From Hymenobacter psoromatis (GTDB lineage Bacteria; Bacteroidota; Bacteroidia; Cytophagales; Hymenobacteraceae): a stretch of 64,000 nt of DNA. The notes below the pieces were generated by a model. The model had not been told where the DNA came from, did not search any database, and saw only the letters and a program-made list of their open reading frames with translations. The stretch is taken from NCBI RefSeq assembly GCF_020012125.1, contig NZ_JAIFAG010000001.1, positions 2,852,001 to 2,916,000 on the forward strand, read 5' to 3'. The number at the start of each line of letters is the position of its first letter. Within the stretch, counting starts at the first letter, position 1. This document shows, in pieces, positions 43,449 to 51,351 of this stretch. A program made the position numbers and the translations under genes.

Positions 43449-44648
43449 GTGCCTACCCCCCGTTTTTCTGCCTTACCTCTGCTCTGGATTTTCGCGCTCT
43501 TGCTGGCCGTGCCGGCTTGCAAAAGCAACTCGCCCGGCCCCGGCCCGGCAGCCCCTACCCCCCCCACCGAGACGGTACTCACGGGTAGCACGCTCATCGG
43601 CGAGTACAGCGCCGCCACGCTGGGGGCGCGGGTGCCGGCGGTGCCAGTAGCGGCGGCGCTGGCGCGCTATCCGGTGCGGGTGTACCGCCTCACCTACCAT
43701 ACCAGCACGCCCGCGGGCCAGCAAACTACCGCCTCGGGCGCGGTGCTGGTGCCGGTGGCCCCGAGTCCGCTGCCGGTGCTCAGCTACCAGCACGGCACGC
43801 TGCTGCCCGGCAGCGAGGGCCAGGCTCCGTCGTATTACGCCGCGGGCAGCGACGTGTGGTCGGTGGTGTCGGTGCTGGCCGCTTCAGGCTACGTGGTGGC
43901 GGCCCCCGACTACCTGGGCTACGGGGCCAGCAAGGCCCTACCCCACCCCTACGAGCACGCCGCCTCGCTGGCCTCGGCTGCGGCCGATATGCTGCGGGCC
44001 ACCCGCGAATTCTGCCAGCAGCAGGCCATCAGCGTTAACCAGAAAAACTTCCTGCTTGGCTACTCGGAGGGCGGCTACGCCACGATGGCCTTGCACAAAT
44101 TATTGGAAGCGAAATACGCCGCTACCCTGCCCGTGACGGCCAGCGCGCCGGGCGCGGGGGCGTACCACAAAACGGCCTTCGCCCGCTATATTTTGAACGC
44201 GACCCAGCCGCTCAGTTTCCTCAGTACCTACGTGTGGGTGCTGCGCACCTACGACCGAGTGTACGCCCTGAACCGGCCGTATTCCTTCTATTACCAGGAG
44301 CCCTACGCCACCCAGCTGCAAGCCGACCCCTTCGGCGCGGTGCCCGGCCGGGCGGACCAGCTGTTTGCGGCCAGCTTCCGGCAGGCGGTGCTAACCAACT
44401 CGGACGCGGCGCTCAATGATGCACTGGCCGACAACGACATCTACGACTGGAAGCCGGCCGCGCCGCTGGCCCTCTTCCACGGCACGGCCGACGACTACGT
44501 GCCCTTTTTCAACTCGCAGGATGCCTACGACGCCATGCAAAAGCGCGGGGCCACGCAGGTCGAGCTGCACCCCATTCCGGGGGGCGACCACTTTTCGTCG
44601 GCCACGGCTTATACGCTGGGGGCGTATGCGTTTATCAGCAAGTATTAG
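43449..44648 (+). CDS. Lipase-like alpha/beta-hydrolase lipoprotein
   Basis: This protein is 399 residues long from the GTG at 43449, which gives a lipoprotein signal (RFSALPLLWIFALLLAVPAC, Cys23). The frame upstream to 43332 overlaps argS and encodes Arg-rich sequence. The domain resembles secretory lipases/prolyl-oligopeptidase-type hydrolases. It has an oxyanion region VLSYQHGTLLP, the nucleophile elbow GYSEGG, an acid region (LFHGTADDYVPFFNSQDAYD) and the catalytic His in GGDHF near the C-terminus. It is probably an outer-membrane or periplasmic ester hydrolase; the substrate is not evident. Confidence 0.82.
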   Translation: MPTPRFSALPLLWIFALLLAVPACKSNSPGPGPAAPTPPTETVLTGSTLIGEYSAATLGARVPAVPVAAALARYPVRVYRLTYHTSTPAGQQTTASGAVLVPVAPSPLPVLSYQHGTLLPGSEGQAPSYYAAGSDVWSVVSVLAASGYVVAAPDYLGYGASKALPHPYEHAASLASAAADMLRATREFCQQQAISVNQKNFLLGYSEGGYATMALHKLLEAKYAATLPVTASAPGAGAYHKTAFARYILNATQPLSFLSTYVWVLRTYDRVYALNRPYSFYYQEPYATQLQADPFGAVPGRADQLFAASFRQAVLTNSDAALNDALADNDIYDWKPAAPLALFHGTADDYVPFFNSQDAYDAMQKRGATQVELHPIPGGDHFSSATAYTLGAYAFISKY

Positions 44649-44707
44649 CGCGCTTCCCCTGGGGCTTTTTTGCCCCATGCGTACCTTGCTGAAAACTACG
44701 TGAACGT

Positions 44708-47566
44708 ATGCGATTTTCAGTACTGTCTGGTTTAAAGCCGCCGTTTTGTGCCTGGCTGCTGGCTTTTTTGGTCATAGGTTTGGGCTGGCTGCGGCCCGAG
44801 GCGGCGCGGGCCTCGCACCTGCGGGCCGGCGACATTCAGGCCAGGGTAGACAGCGTGACGGGCAACCCGAACCACATTTTTTTCCGGCTCACGATTTATC
44901 GTAATTCGACTCCGGGGGCGGCCCTGCAAGACACGTCGACCATCTTTTTTGGCGATGGCACGCGCCAGGATAATATTCCGAAGGTGAGCGAAACGCCGCT
45001 GAACGGGGAGACGAACGTAATCATTTTCAACTTCGACCACTTCTACGCGGGGGCCGGGCAGTACCGGGTGAGCTTCGTGGGCGAAAACCGGGTGGCCGGG
45101 GTAGTGAACATGCGGTCGTCGGACCAGCAGACGTTCTACATCAGCTCCAGCATCACTATTAACCCGGCCTACGGGCGCAACCACTCGCCGGTGCTACGCG
45201 CTCCGGCCATCGACCGTGGGGCCGTTGGGCAGGTGTTTTTGCACAACCCGGCCGGCTACGATGCCGACGGCGACTCGCTCTCCTACCACCTCAGCCCCAG
45301 CCGCCAGGTGCAGGGCGGCATTGCCGCGGCCATACACAACGGCAACACGCCCGACTCGGTGACCTGCGCGGGCTATTTCTACCCCAATAATACTTCGCCC
45401 AAGGGCGTGCAGGTGCCCTACCCCGGCGTGCCGACCGGCCAGGCCGGCAACCCGGCCATCATCGTGCAAGACCCCCAAACCGGCCAGATTACCTGGAACG
45501 CGCCCAGCCTGGCCGGCACCTACAACATCGCCTTCACGGTGGAGGAATGGCGACGCACGGCCAACGGCTTCCGCCTGATTGGCACCGTTATCCGGGACAT
45601 GCAGATTATCGTGACGGCCACCGATAACTTACCGCCGGTTATCACGGTGCCGCCCGACCTGTGCGTGGTGGCGGGCACGCCCGTCACGCTCACCGTGTCG
45701 GCCACCGACGGCACGGCCCCCGGCGCGCTGGCCCCGAGCCCCATTACGCTATTTGCCTACAGCGGCATTTTGCCGCCGGCCACGTTCGTCCAGACTTCCA
45801 CGGGAACCTCCGTGACGGGTACTTTCCGCTGGACGCCCCAGTGCAACAACGTTTCCAACCAGCCCTACGTGGTGGTGTTTAAGGCCCAGGACAGCCCGCC
45901 CGCCAGCAGCAACGCGCCGACGCTGATTGACGAGCGGCCGGTGCGCATTACGGTGGTGGGGCCGCCGCCCCAGAACCTGCGCGCTGCGCCCGTGCCCAAC
46001 ATCAGCCCCCTCACCAGCCTGCTGAGCTGGGACCCCTACACCTGCCAGAACGCCAGCCAGCTGCTGATTTTTCGGCGCGAAGGGTGCTACAACTACTCGC
46101 CCGGCCCCTGCAACACGGGCCTGCCCGCGGGCTCGGGCTACGTGCAGGTGGGCGCGGTGCCGCCCACCGCCACCACCTTTGCCGACAACAACGGCGGGGC
46201 CGGTCTGATGCGGGGTAAAACGTACAGCTACCGCATCTATGCGGTGTTTCCGCTGCCTTCGGGCGGAGCCAGCCTCGTCTCGAACGAGGCGTGCCTGACC
46301 TTTACTGGCCGCTCGGCGCGGCTCACCAACGTGGACGTGAACACGACCGACGCTATCACCGGCCAGATTACGGTGCGCTGGACCCAGCCGCGGCCCAATG
46401 TCGGCACGTTTGGGGCACCGCTGGGCTACCGCCTGGGCCGGGCAGTGGCCGGCTCGGCGGCCTTCACGCCGGTGGCTACCATTACTACCCTGGCCGATAC
46501 CGTGTACGTGGACCGCAACCTGAACACGGCGGCCAACCAGTACACCTACCAGCTCACGTTCTTCAACACCGACAATGCCAGCGGCGCGCCCGTGGAGCAG
46601 GCCGAAACCGCGCCCACCGCCAGCAGCGTGCGCACCAGCCTGGTGCCCGACGGCCTGGGCAGCCGCGTGGCCGTGAGCTGGGCCTACTCCGTGCCCTGGG
46701 ACAATACCAAGCAGCCGGCCACCATTTACCGCCAAGACCCCGGCAGCACCACGTTTGCGGCCATCGGCACGGCCCCCACCGGCGCGGCCGGCGGCACCTA
46801 CACTGATGCCGACCCCAAGCTTCAGCGCGGCCAGCAGTATTGCTACTACGTGCTCACCAATGGCCAGTACCCGGACGTTAGTTTTTTGACTAACCTGCTG
46901 AACAACAGCCAGCAAGCCTGCACCGTGCTACAAGCTGTGCCTTGTACGCCGGTGCTCAGCCTACGCCCTCCCAACTGCGATAGCCTGGCCAACCTGCCCA
47001 CCTACCCCGCCGACAACCAGCGCTACCAGAACGACCTGCGCTGGACCGTAGGCAACGCGCCCACCGGGTGCAGCGTGGCCGCGGCCTACTACCGCATCCT
47101 GCGCAGCAGCTCCCAAACCGGCATCTACGTGGCCATCGACTCCACTACCAGCCTCACTTACGCCGACCGGTTTTTGCTGAAATCGGCCTACTGCTACCAG
47201 GTACAGGCGGTGAGCGCCCAGGGCATCCGCAGCGCGCTCAGCAACTCGGCCTGCCAGGATGAGTGCGCGTTCTTCCTGCTACCCAACATCTTCACGCCCA
47301 ACGGCGACGGCAAAAACGACGTGTTCCGGCCCAAAACGGCCAGTACCATCCTGCGCACCCGCATCCAGATTTTCAACCGCTGGGGCCGCAAGGTGTACGA
47401 GAGCGACCAGGACCCCTACATAAACTGGACCGGCGCGGCCACCGGCGACGGCAACACCAGCGGCCTGGTTTCCAACGGCATCTACTACTACCTGGCCGAA
47501 GTACAGTTTGCCGACGCGGCCAACACCAAGCGCAGCTATAAGGGGTGGGTAGAGATTGTGCGATAA
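44708..47566 (+). CDS. Large type IX secretion substrate with gliding-motility C-terminal domain
   Basis: This 952-residue secreted protein has a signal peptide at the N-terminus (about 1-36, ending ARAS). A beta-rich N-terminal part follows (HLRAGDIQARVDSVTGNPNH; DSLSYHLSPSR), with a cadherin-like stretch (PPVITVPPDLCVVAGTPVTL), fibronectin-like repeats and paired cysteines. It ends in a type B C-terminal secretion domain (LLPNIFTPNGDGKNDVFRPK, RIQIFNRWGRKVYESDQ, IYYYLAEVQFAD). The N-terminal HLRAGDI start is shared by many Cytophagales surface proteins. It is probably a surface adhesin or matrix protein; no enzyme motif is seen. Confidence 0.9.
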   Translation: MRFSVLSGLKPPFCAWLLAFLVIGLGWLRPEAARASHLRAGDIQARVDSVTGNPNHIFFRLTIYRNSTPGAALQDTSTIFFGDGTRQDNIPKVSETPLNGETNVIIFNFDHFYAGAGQYRVSFVGENRVAGVVNMRSSDQQTFYISSSITINPAYGRNHSPVLRAPAIDRGAVGQVFLHNPAGYDADGDSLSYHLSPSRQVQGGIAAAIHNGNTPDSVTCAGYFYPNNTSPKGVQVPYPGVPTGQAGNPAIIVQDPQTGQITWNAPSLAGTYNIAFTVEEWRRTANGFRLIGTVIRDMQIIVTATDNLPPVITVPPDLCVVAGTPVTLTVSATDGTAPGALAPSPITLFAYSGILPPATFVQTSTGTSVTGTFRWTPQCNNVSNQPYVVVFKAQDSPPASSNAPTLIDERPVRITVVGPPPQNLRAAPVPNISPLTSLLSWDPYTCQNASQLLIFRREGCYNYSPGPCNTGLPAGSGYVQVGAVPPTATTFADNNGGAGLMRGKTYSYRIYAVFPLPSGGASLVSNEACLTFTGRSARLTNVDVNTTDAITGQITVRWTQPRPNVGTFGAPLGYRLGRAVAGSAAFTPVATITTLADTVYVDRNLNTAANQYTYQLTFFNTDNASGAPVEQAETAPTASSVRTSLVPDGLGSRVAVSWAYSVPWDNTKQPATIYRQDPGSTTFAAIGTAPTGAAGGTYTDADPKLQRGQQYCYYVLTNGQYPDVSFLTNLLNNSQQACTVLQAVPCTPVLSLRPPNCDSLANLPTYPADNQRYQNDLRWTVGNAPTGCSVAAAYYRILRSSSQTGIYVAIDSTTSLTYADRFLLKSAYCYQVQAVSAQGIRSALSNSACQDECAFFLLPNIFTPNGDGKNDVFRPKTASTILRTRIQIFNRWGRKVYESDQDPYINWTGAATGDGNTSGLVSNGIYYYLAEVQFADAANTKRSYKGWVEIVR

Positions 47567-47579
47567 GCAAAATTGTCCA

Positions 47580-48554
47580 TCATCGGCTCACTACCTCATC
47601 CAGCCGCAGCCGCTTTTCGATGGCGGCGGTGGCTTTTTCCAGAATAATAAAGGCGTTGTTCGCCATCGTATTCTCGTTGTCGAGGGTCGGGTTAATTTCG
47701 ACCATCTCGAAGCACACGGCGCGGTCGTTTTCCAGCAGGTCCTGGCACAGGTTTTCGGCTTCTGATAAAAACAGGCCCTTTTCTACCGGCGTGCCGGTGC
47801 CCTTACTGAACTCCGAATCGAGGCTATCCACGTCGAAGGAGATATACACCATATCGCAGAAGCGCAGGTGCTCGTAAATCTCGCGGCTGAGCTGGCGCGA
47901 GCCTTTGACTTGAATTTCGGGCAGCTTTATCCACTTGATATTCAGGAGCTCGATGAGCGCCTCTTCCTCGGCTTCGGTGTCGCGCACGGCCACGTACACG
48001 AGGTGCTCGGGGCGCAGCTTGGGGCCGGGCTCGGCCAGGTTCTGGAGCCGCCGCCAGAAAAACTCGGTGTCGGCATCGGGCTCGTTGCGCTGGCAGGGCC
48101 GGTTATCCTCGCCCAACGACGCGGCCAGCGGCATGCCGTGCACGTTGCCGCTGGGCGTGGTGTAGGGCGAGTGGATGTCGGCGTGCGCATCTATCCAGAT
48201 GACCCCCAGCGTTTTGTGGGGGTAGGCCGCCTTAATGCCGGCAATGGTGGCGTTGGCGCTGCTGTGGTCGCCGGCCAGCACCAACGGAAACTCGCCGAAG
48301 CGCAGCGTCTGCTCCACGGCGCTGGCAATACCCTTCTGCACGGTGTAAATCGCGTCGATGTGCTTGGCGAAGCGGAAGGGCGTTTTATCGAACAGCACGT
48401 GGTTCAAGTCCGACGTCACCACGGCATTGTAACGCCGGAAGTAGTCGGAGCCCTGGTTTAGGCAGGCCACGCGCAGGGCATCGGGCCCCATGCTGGCCCC
48501 GCGGGTGCCGGCCCCGAGTTCGGAGCGGACTTCAATGAGCTTAATGCGTTTCAT
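47580..48554 (-). CDS. Ureohydrolase (arginase/agmatinase family)
   Basis: This 324-residue binuclear manganese hydrolase (start ATG 48554, MKRIKLIEVRSELGAGTRGA) has the metal-binding blocks GDHSSANA, WIDAHADIHSP and SFDVDSLDSEF followed by GTGTPVEKGL. The last block normally reads SxDxDxxDP; here the Pro is Ser. It would release urea from arginine or agmatine. The divergent neighbour is arginine decarboxylase, so agmatine hydrolysis to putrescine is an attractive role, but the active-site sequence as read looks more like arginases. The longer upstream frame lies in a palindrome and is not used. Confidence 0.88.
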   Translation of the reverse strand: MKRIKLIEVRSELGAGTRGASMGPDALRVACLNQGSDYFRRYNAVVTSDLNHVLFDKTPFRFAKHIDAIYTVQKGIASAVEQTLRFGEFPLVLAGDHSSANATIAGIKAAYPHKTLGVIWIDAHADIHSPYTTPSGNVHGMPLAASLGEDNRPCQRNEPDADTEFFWRRLQNLAEPGPKLRPEHLVYVAVRDTEAEEEALIELLNIKWIKLPEIQVKGSRQLSREIYEHLRFCDMVYISFDVDSLDSEFSKGTGTPVEKGLFLSEAENLCQDLLENDRAVCFEMVEINPTLDNENTMANNAFIILEKATAAIEKRLRLDEVVSR

Positions 48555-48767
48555 CAGGTGGGGGGGGGGGTAGGGACATGGGGGCACGGCATCGGGCCGC
48601 CTACCCCCCGGCGGGGGGGTAGGCGAGCGCTGCCTTGCGGCGCGGGCGCGCCGTAGCCATGTCGCTTCCTTCCATCGGAAACCGATGCGCAGGGCCGAAT
48701 TCTTTCCGGCCCCCGGCGGTACTTTTGGTACGCTGCCCGCAAAGGTCGGGCTTTTTTTCGAGTTCTC

Positions 48768-48876
48768 GAAAACGTCCGTCATTGCGAGCGAAGCGCGGCA
48801 ATCGCCCCCGAACGATACCCGCCCGATTTCGTTCTGATGCGGTTGCCGCGCTTCGCTCGCCATGACGGACGTTTTT
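48768..48876. repeat. Family B palindrome, about 33-bp arms
   Basis: AAAACGTCCGTCATTGCGAG with the following CGAAGCGCGGCAA (from 48769) pairs with TTGCCGCGCTTCGCTCGC and CATGACGGACGTTTT (to 48875) with one mismatch, around a spacer of about 40 bases. It lies in the divergent promoter region between the ureohydrolase and the arginine decarboxylase genes and ends 28 bases before the latter's start. Confidence 0.85.
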
Positions 48877-48903
48877 AACAATCAGCAATCAGCTACTCAT
48901 TTA

Positions 48904-50325
48904 ATGGACACCTATCAGGACCTGATTACCCAAACCTTCGATTTTCCAAACGCCGATTTTCAGGTGCGCGAAAATGAGCTATTCTTCCACGACATTGACC
49001 TGATGGCCCTGGTGCAGAAGCACGGCACCCCACTGCGCCTCACGTACTTACCCAAAATCAGCTCCCAGATTCAGCGGGCTAAAAAGTGGTTTGCCGATGG
49101 CATTATCGAAACGGGCTACCAGGGCTCATATTCCTACGCCTACTGCACCAAGTCGTCGCACTTCCGCTTTGTGCTGGAGGAGGCGCTCAAGAACGACGTG
49201 CACTTGGAAACGTCCAGCTGGTTCGATATCAGCATCATCCGCTCGCTGTTTGAGCAGGGTAAGCTCGATAAGCAGAAGTATATTATCTGCAACGGCTTCA
49301 AGAACGAGGAGTACAAGCGCGACATTTCGGCGCTGCTCAACGATGGGTTCGTGAACTGCCTACCCATCCTGGATTCGCCCAACGAGATTGACTACTACGC
49401 CGCGCACGTCAACGCCGGCACCAAGGTCAAGATGGGCCTGCGCCTGGCTTCCGATGAGGAGCCGCGCTTCCAGTTCTACACCTCGCGCCTGGGCGTGCGC
49501 TACGCCGATGCGGTGCCGCTATACGAGGAAAATATCCAGAACGACCCGCGCTTTGAGCTCACCATGCTGCATTATTTCATCAGCAGCGGCATCAAGGACA
49601 CGTCGTATTACTGGACCGAGCTATCGCGCTTCATCCACAAATACTGCGAGCTGCGCAAGCTTTGCCCTACCCTCCAGACAATTGACATCGGCGGCGGGCT
49701 GCCCATTCAGACCAGCATTCAGCTCGAATACGACTATCCGTACATGATTGCTGAGATTCTGCGCACCATCCAGCGCATTTGCGCCGAGGAGGGCGTGCCG
49801 GAGCCTAATATCTTCACCGAGTTCGGCATCTTCACGGTGGGCGAGAGCGGGGCCACGATTTACTCCATTCTGGATGAGAAGTTACAGAACGACAAGGAGT
49901 TATGGTACATGATTGATGGCTCCTTCATCACTAATCTACCCGACACCTGGGCCCTGAACCAGCGCTTCATCATGCTGGCCCTCAATGGCTGGAACCGGCC
50001 CTACCGCAAAATCCAGCTCGGCGGCCTCACCTGCGACTCGCAGGATTACTATAACTCCGAGAAGCACATCTACCAGACGTTCCTGCCGCAGCTGCAACCC
50101 GCTCGCCACCAGCCCGCTACCGACGAGCCCATCTACGTGGGCTTCTTCCACACCGGCGCTTACCAGGAAAGCCTGAGCGGCTACGGCGGCATCAAGCACT
50201 GCCTCATTCCCGCACCCAAACACGTCATCTTGGACCGCGCCCCCAACGGCACCCTCACCGACACCGTGTTCGCGCCCAAGCAGGAGGCGGCCAGCATGCT
50301 AAAAATCCTGGGCTATACGGAATAG
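48904..50325 (+). CDS. speA: Arginine decarboxylase (fold type III, PLP-dependent)
   Basis: This 473-residue enzyme converts arginine to agmatine, the first step of polyamine synthesis by the agmatine route. It is a PLP fold III decarboxylase of the SpeA type: the PLP lysine is in SYAYCTKSSHF, the glycine-rich phosphate site is DIGGGLPIQTS, and the C-terminal block is CDSQDYYNSE. The ATG at 48904 (MDTYQDLITQTF) is preferred; an earlier in-frame ATG at 48862 is inside the palindrome. The protein is shorter than E. coli SpeA (about 660) but of the length usual in Bacteroidota. It is divergent from the ureohydrolase, so the two together could make putrescine. Confidence 0.9.
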   Translation: MDTYQDLITQTFDFPNADFQVRENELFFHDIDLMALVQKHGTPLRLTYLPKISSQIQRAKKWFADGIIETGYQGSYSYAYCTKSSHFRFVLEEALKNDVHLETSSWFDISIIRSLFEQGKLDKQKYIICNGFKNEEYKRDISALLNDGFVNCLPILDSPNEIDYYAAHVNAGTKVKMGLRLASDEEPRFQFYTSRLGVRYADAVPLYEENIQNDPRFELTMLHYFISSGIKDTSYYWTELSRFIHKYCELRKLCPTLQTIDIGGGLPIQTSIQLEYDYPYMIAEILRTIQRICAEEGVPEPNIFTEFGIFTVGESGATIYSILDEKLQNDKELWYMIDGSFITNLPDTWALNQRFIMLALNGWNRPYRKIQLGGLTCDSQDYYNSEKHIYQTFLPQLQPARHQPATDEPIYVGFFHTGAYQESLSGYGGIKHCLIPAPKHVILDRAPNGTLTDTVFAPKQEAASMLKILGYTE

Positions 50326-50480
50326 CCCACGCGGACCGTTAGGCTGGGGGTAGGAGGCAATAAAGTTGGCGCGGCACTATTCCCAGAAACTCATCTAACT
50401 ACGCACGCTCTCAACCACCTAACCACTCTCTGGCCCTATCTTTGGAGCCTACTCGCGTTCCTCCTCATTTTTACTGTTTT

Positions 50481-50627
50481 ATGAAAAAGCTCCTTATCCT
50501 CGCCGTTGGGGCCGCTACCCTCGGCCTCGGGGCCTGCAACCGCGGCTCCTGCCCCGCTTACTCCTCAGCCAAAACAACGGCTGCGCCGGTTACGGCCAGC
50601 ACTGCCACGGCCATCGAGCGCCAGTAA
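50481..50627 (+). CDS. Small lipoprotein, 48 residues
   Basis: From the ATG at 50481 it reads MKKLLILAVGAATLGLGACN, a clear lipoprotein signal with Cys19, and then a short Ser/Thr/Ala-rich tail (RGSCPAYSSAKTTAAPVTAS). Such tiny surface or periplasmic lipoproteins are common and functionally unknown. The mature peptide is only about 30 residues. A hairpin terminator follows after 24 bases, so it is a single-gene transcript. Confidence 0.75.
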   Translation: MKKLLILAVGAATLGLGACNRGSCPAYSSAKTTAAPVTASTATAIERQ

Positions 50628-50651
50628 GCCCGTTTGAATTTTACCAGAAGC

Positions 50652-50688
50652 GCCCGGTCTGCACGCATGTGCGGGCCGGGCACTTTTT
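50652..50688 (+). terminator. Terminator after the small lipoprotein gene
   Basis: GCCCGGTCTGCAC pairs with GTGCGGGCCGGGC (two mismatches) around a short loop and is followed by ACTTTTTGG. Confidence 0.7.
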
Positions 50689-50715
50689 GGTTGAAACTCC
50701 TATAAATTCCGAAAA

Positions 50716-51327
50716 ATGACTGACCTCAACTCGATTTTCGACCAATTAGTAAAATCTACTTTGTGGCCTAAATTCAAAGCGTTAGGCTATAAAAAATCTG
50801 GTAATAATTTTCGATATTATAGTCCAGAAGGGTGGGGAAGAATTATTCAGTTTCAAAAGTCTCAGTACAATTCTGCTGATAGCCTTTCATTCACAGTTAA
50901 TGTCAGTCTATATTTGGAAGATTTTGAATACTATTTAAGCAACCAAAAGTCAGGACTAAAATTTCAGGAGGTTTCTTGTGCAGTTCGCAAACGATACGGT
51001 CATCTTAGAAACAGCCCATCCGATAGCTGGATTGAACTCACTGTCACATCGGACATAGCAAAAATTAGCCAGCAGCTAATCAATGATTTTGACCAGTATG
51101 TTCATTCCTATTTAGTCAGCATAAAAAGCCGGGAGGACATTTATGCGTTTCTACTTAACGGCCACCATTCTCACTATCCGTCTGCACAAATCCAAACTAT
51201 GTTTCACGCGGGTTATCAGCAGGAAGCGCTGAAATTATTTACCAGTGAATTTATAAGGTCAAAAAATATTAATTCCTATCGCAATACTTTAAATTCTATT
51301 GCTCGTGAATTAGAATTTCCAGCATAA
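50716..51327 (+). CDS. DUF4304-type protein, AT-rich
   Basis: This 203-residue cytoplasmic protein starts MTDLNSIFDQLVKSTLWPKF, with KALGYKKSGNNFRYYSPEGW, which is the DUF4304 pattern. The rest is helical with SWIELTVTSDIAKISQQL. Function is unknown for the family; some members are found near toxin-immunity loci, but nothing here supports such a role. Its codons are strongly AT-biased compared with all neighbours (many AAA, AAT, TTA, ATT), and it lacks the CTACCCC word, so it was probably gained by transfer. It lies between the small lipoprotein and the convergent PBP1A gene. Confidence 0.75.
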   Translation: MTDLNSIFDQLVKSTLWPKFKALGYKKSGNNFRYYSPEGWGRIIQFQKSQYNSADSLSFTVNVSLYLEDFEYYLSNQKSGLKFQEVSCAVRKRYGHLRNSPSDSWIELTVTSDIAKISQQLINDFDQYVHSYLVSIKSREDIYAFLLNGHHSHYPSAQIQTMFHAGYQQEALKLFTSEFIRSKNINSYRNTLNSIARELEFPA

Positions 51328-51351
51328 TTATGGACAGAATGATTCTTGTCC

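Noticed and set aside
48862..48903. Earlier ATG for arginine decarboxylase
   Set aside because: It lies in the right arm of the family B palindrome and adds residues not found in the family; the ATG at 48904 fits.
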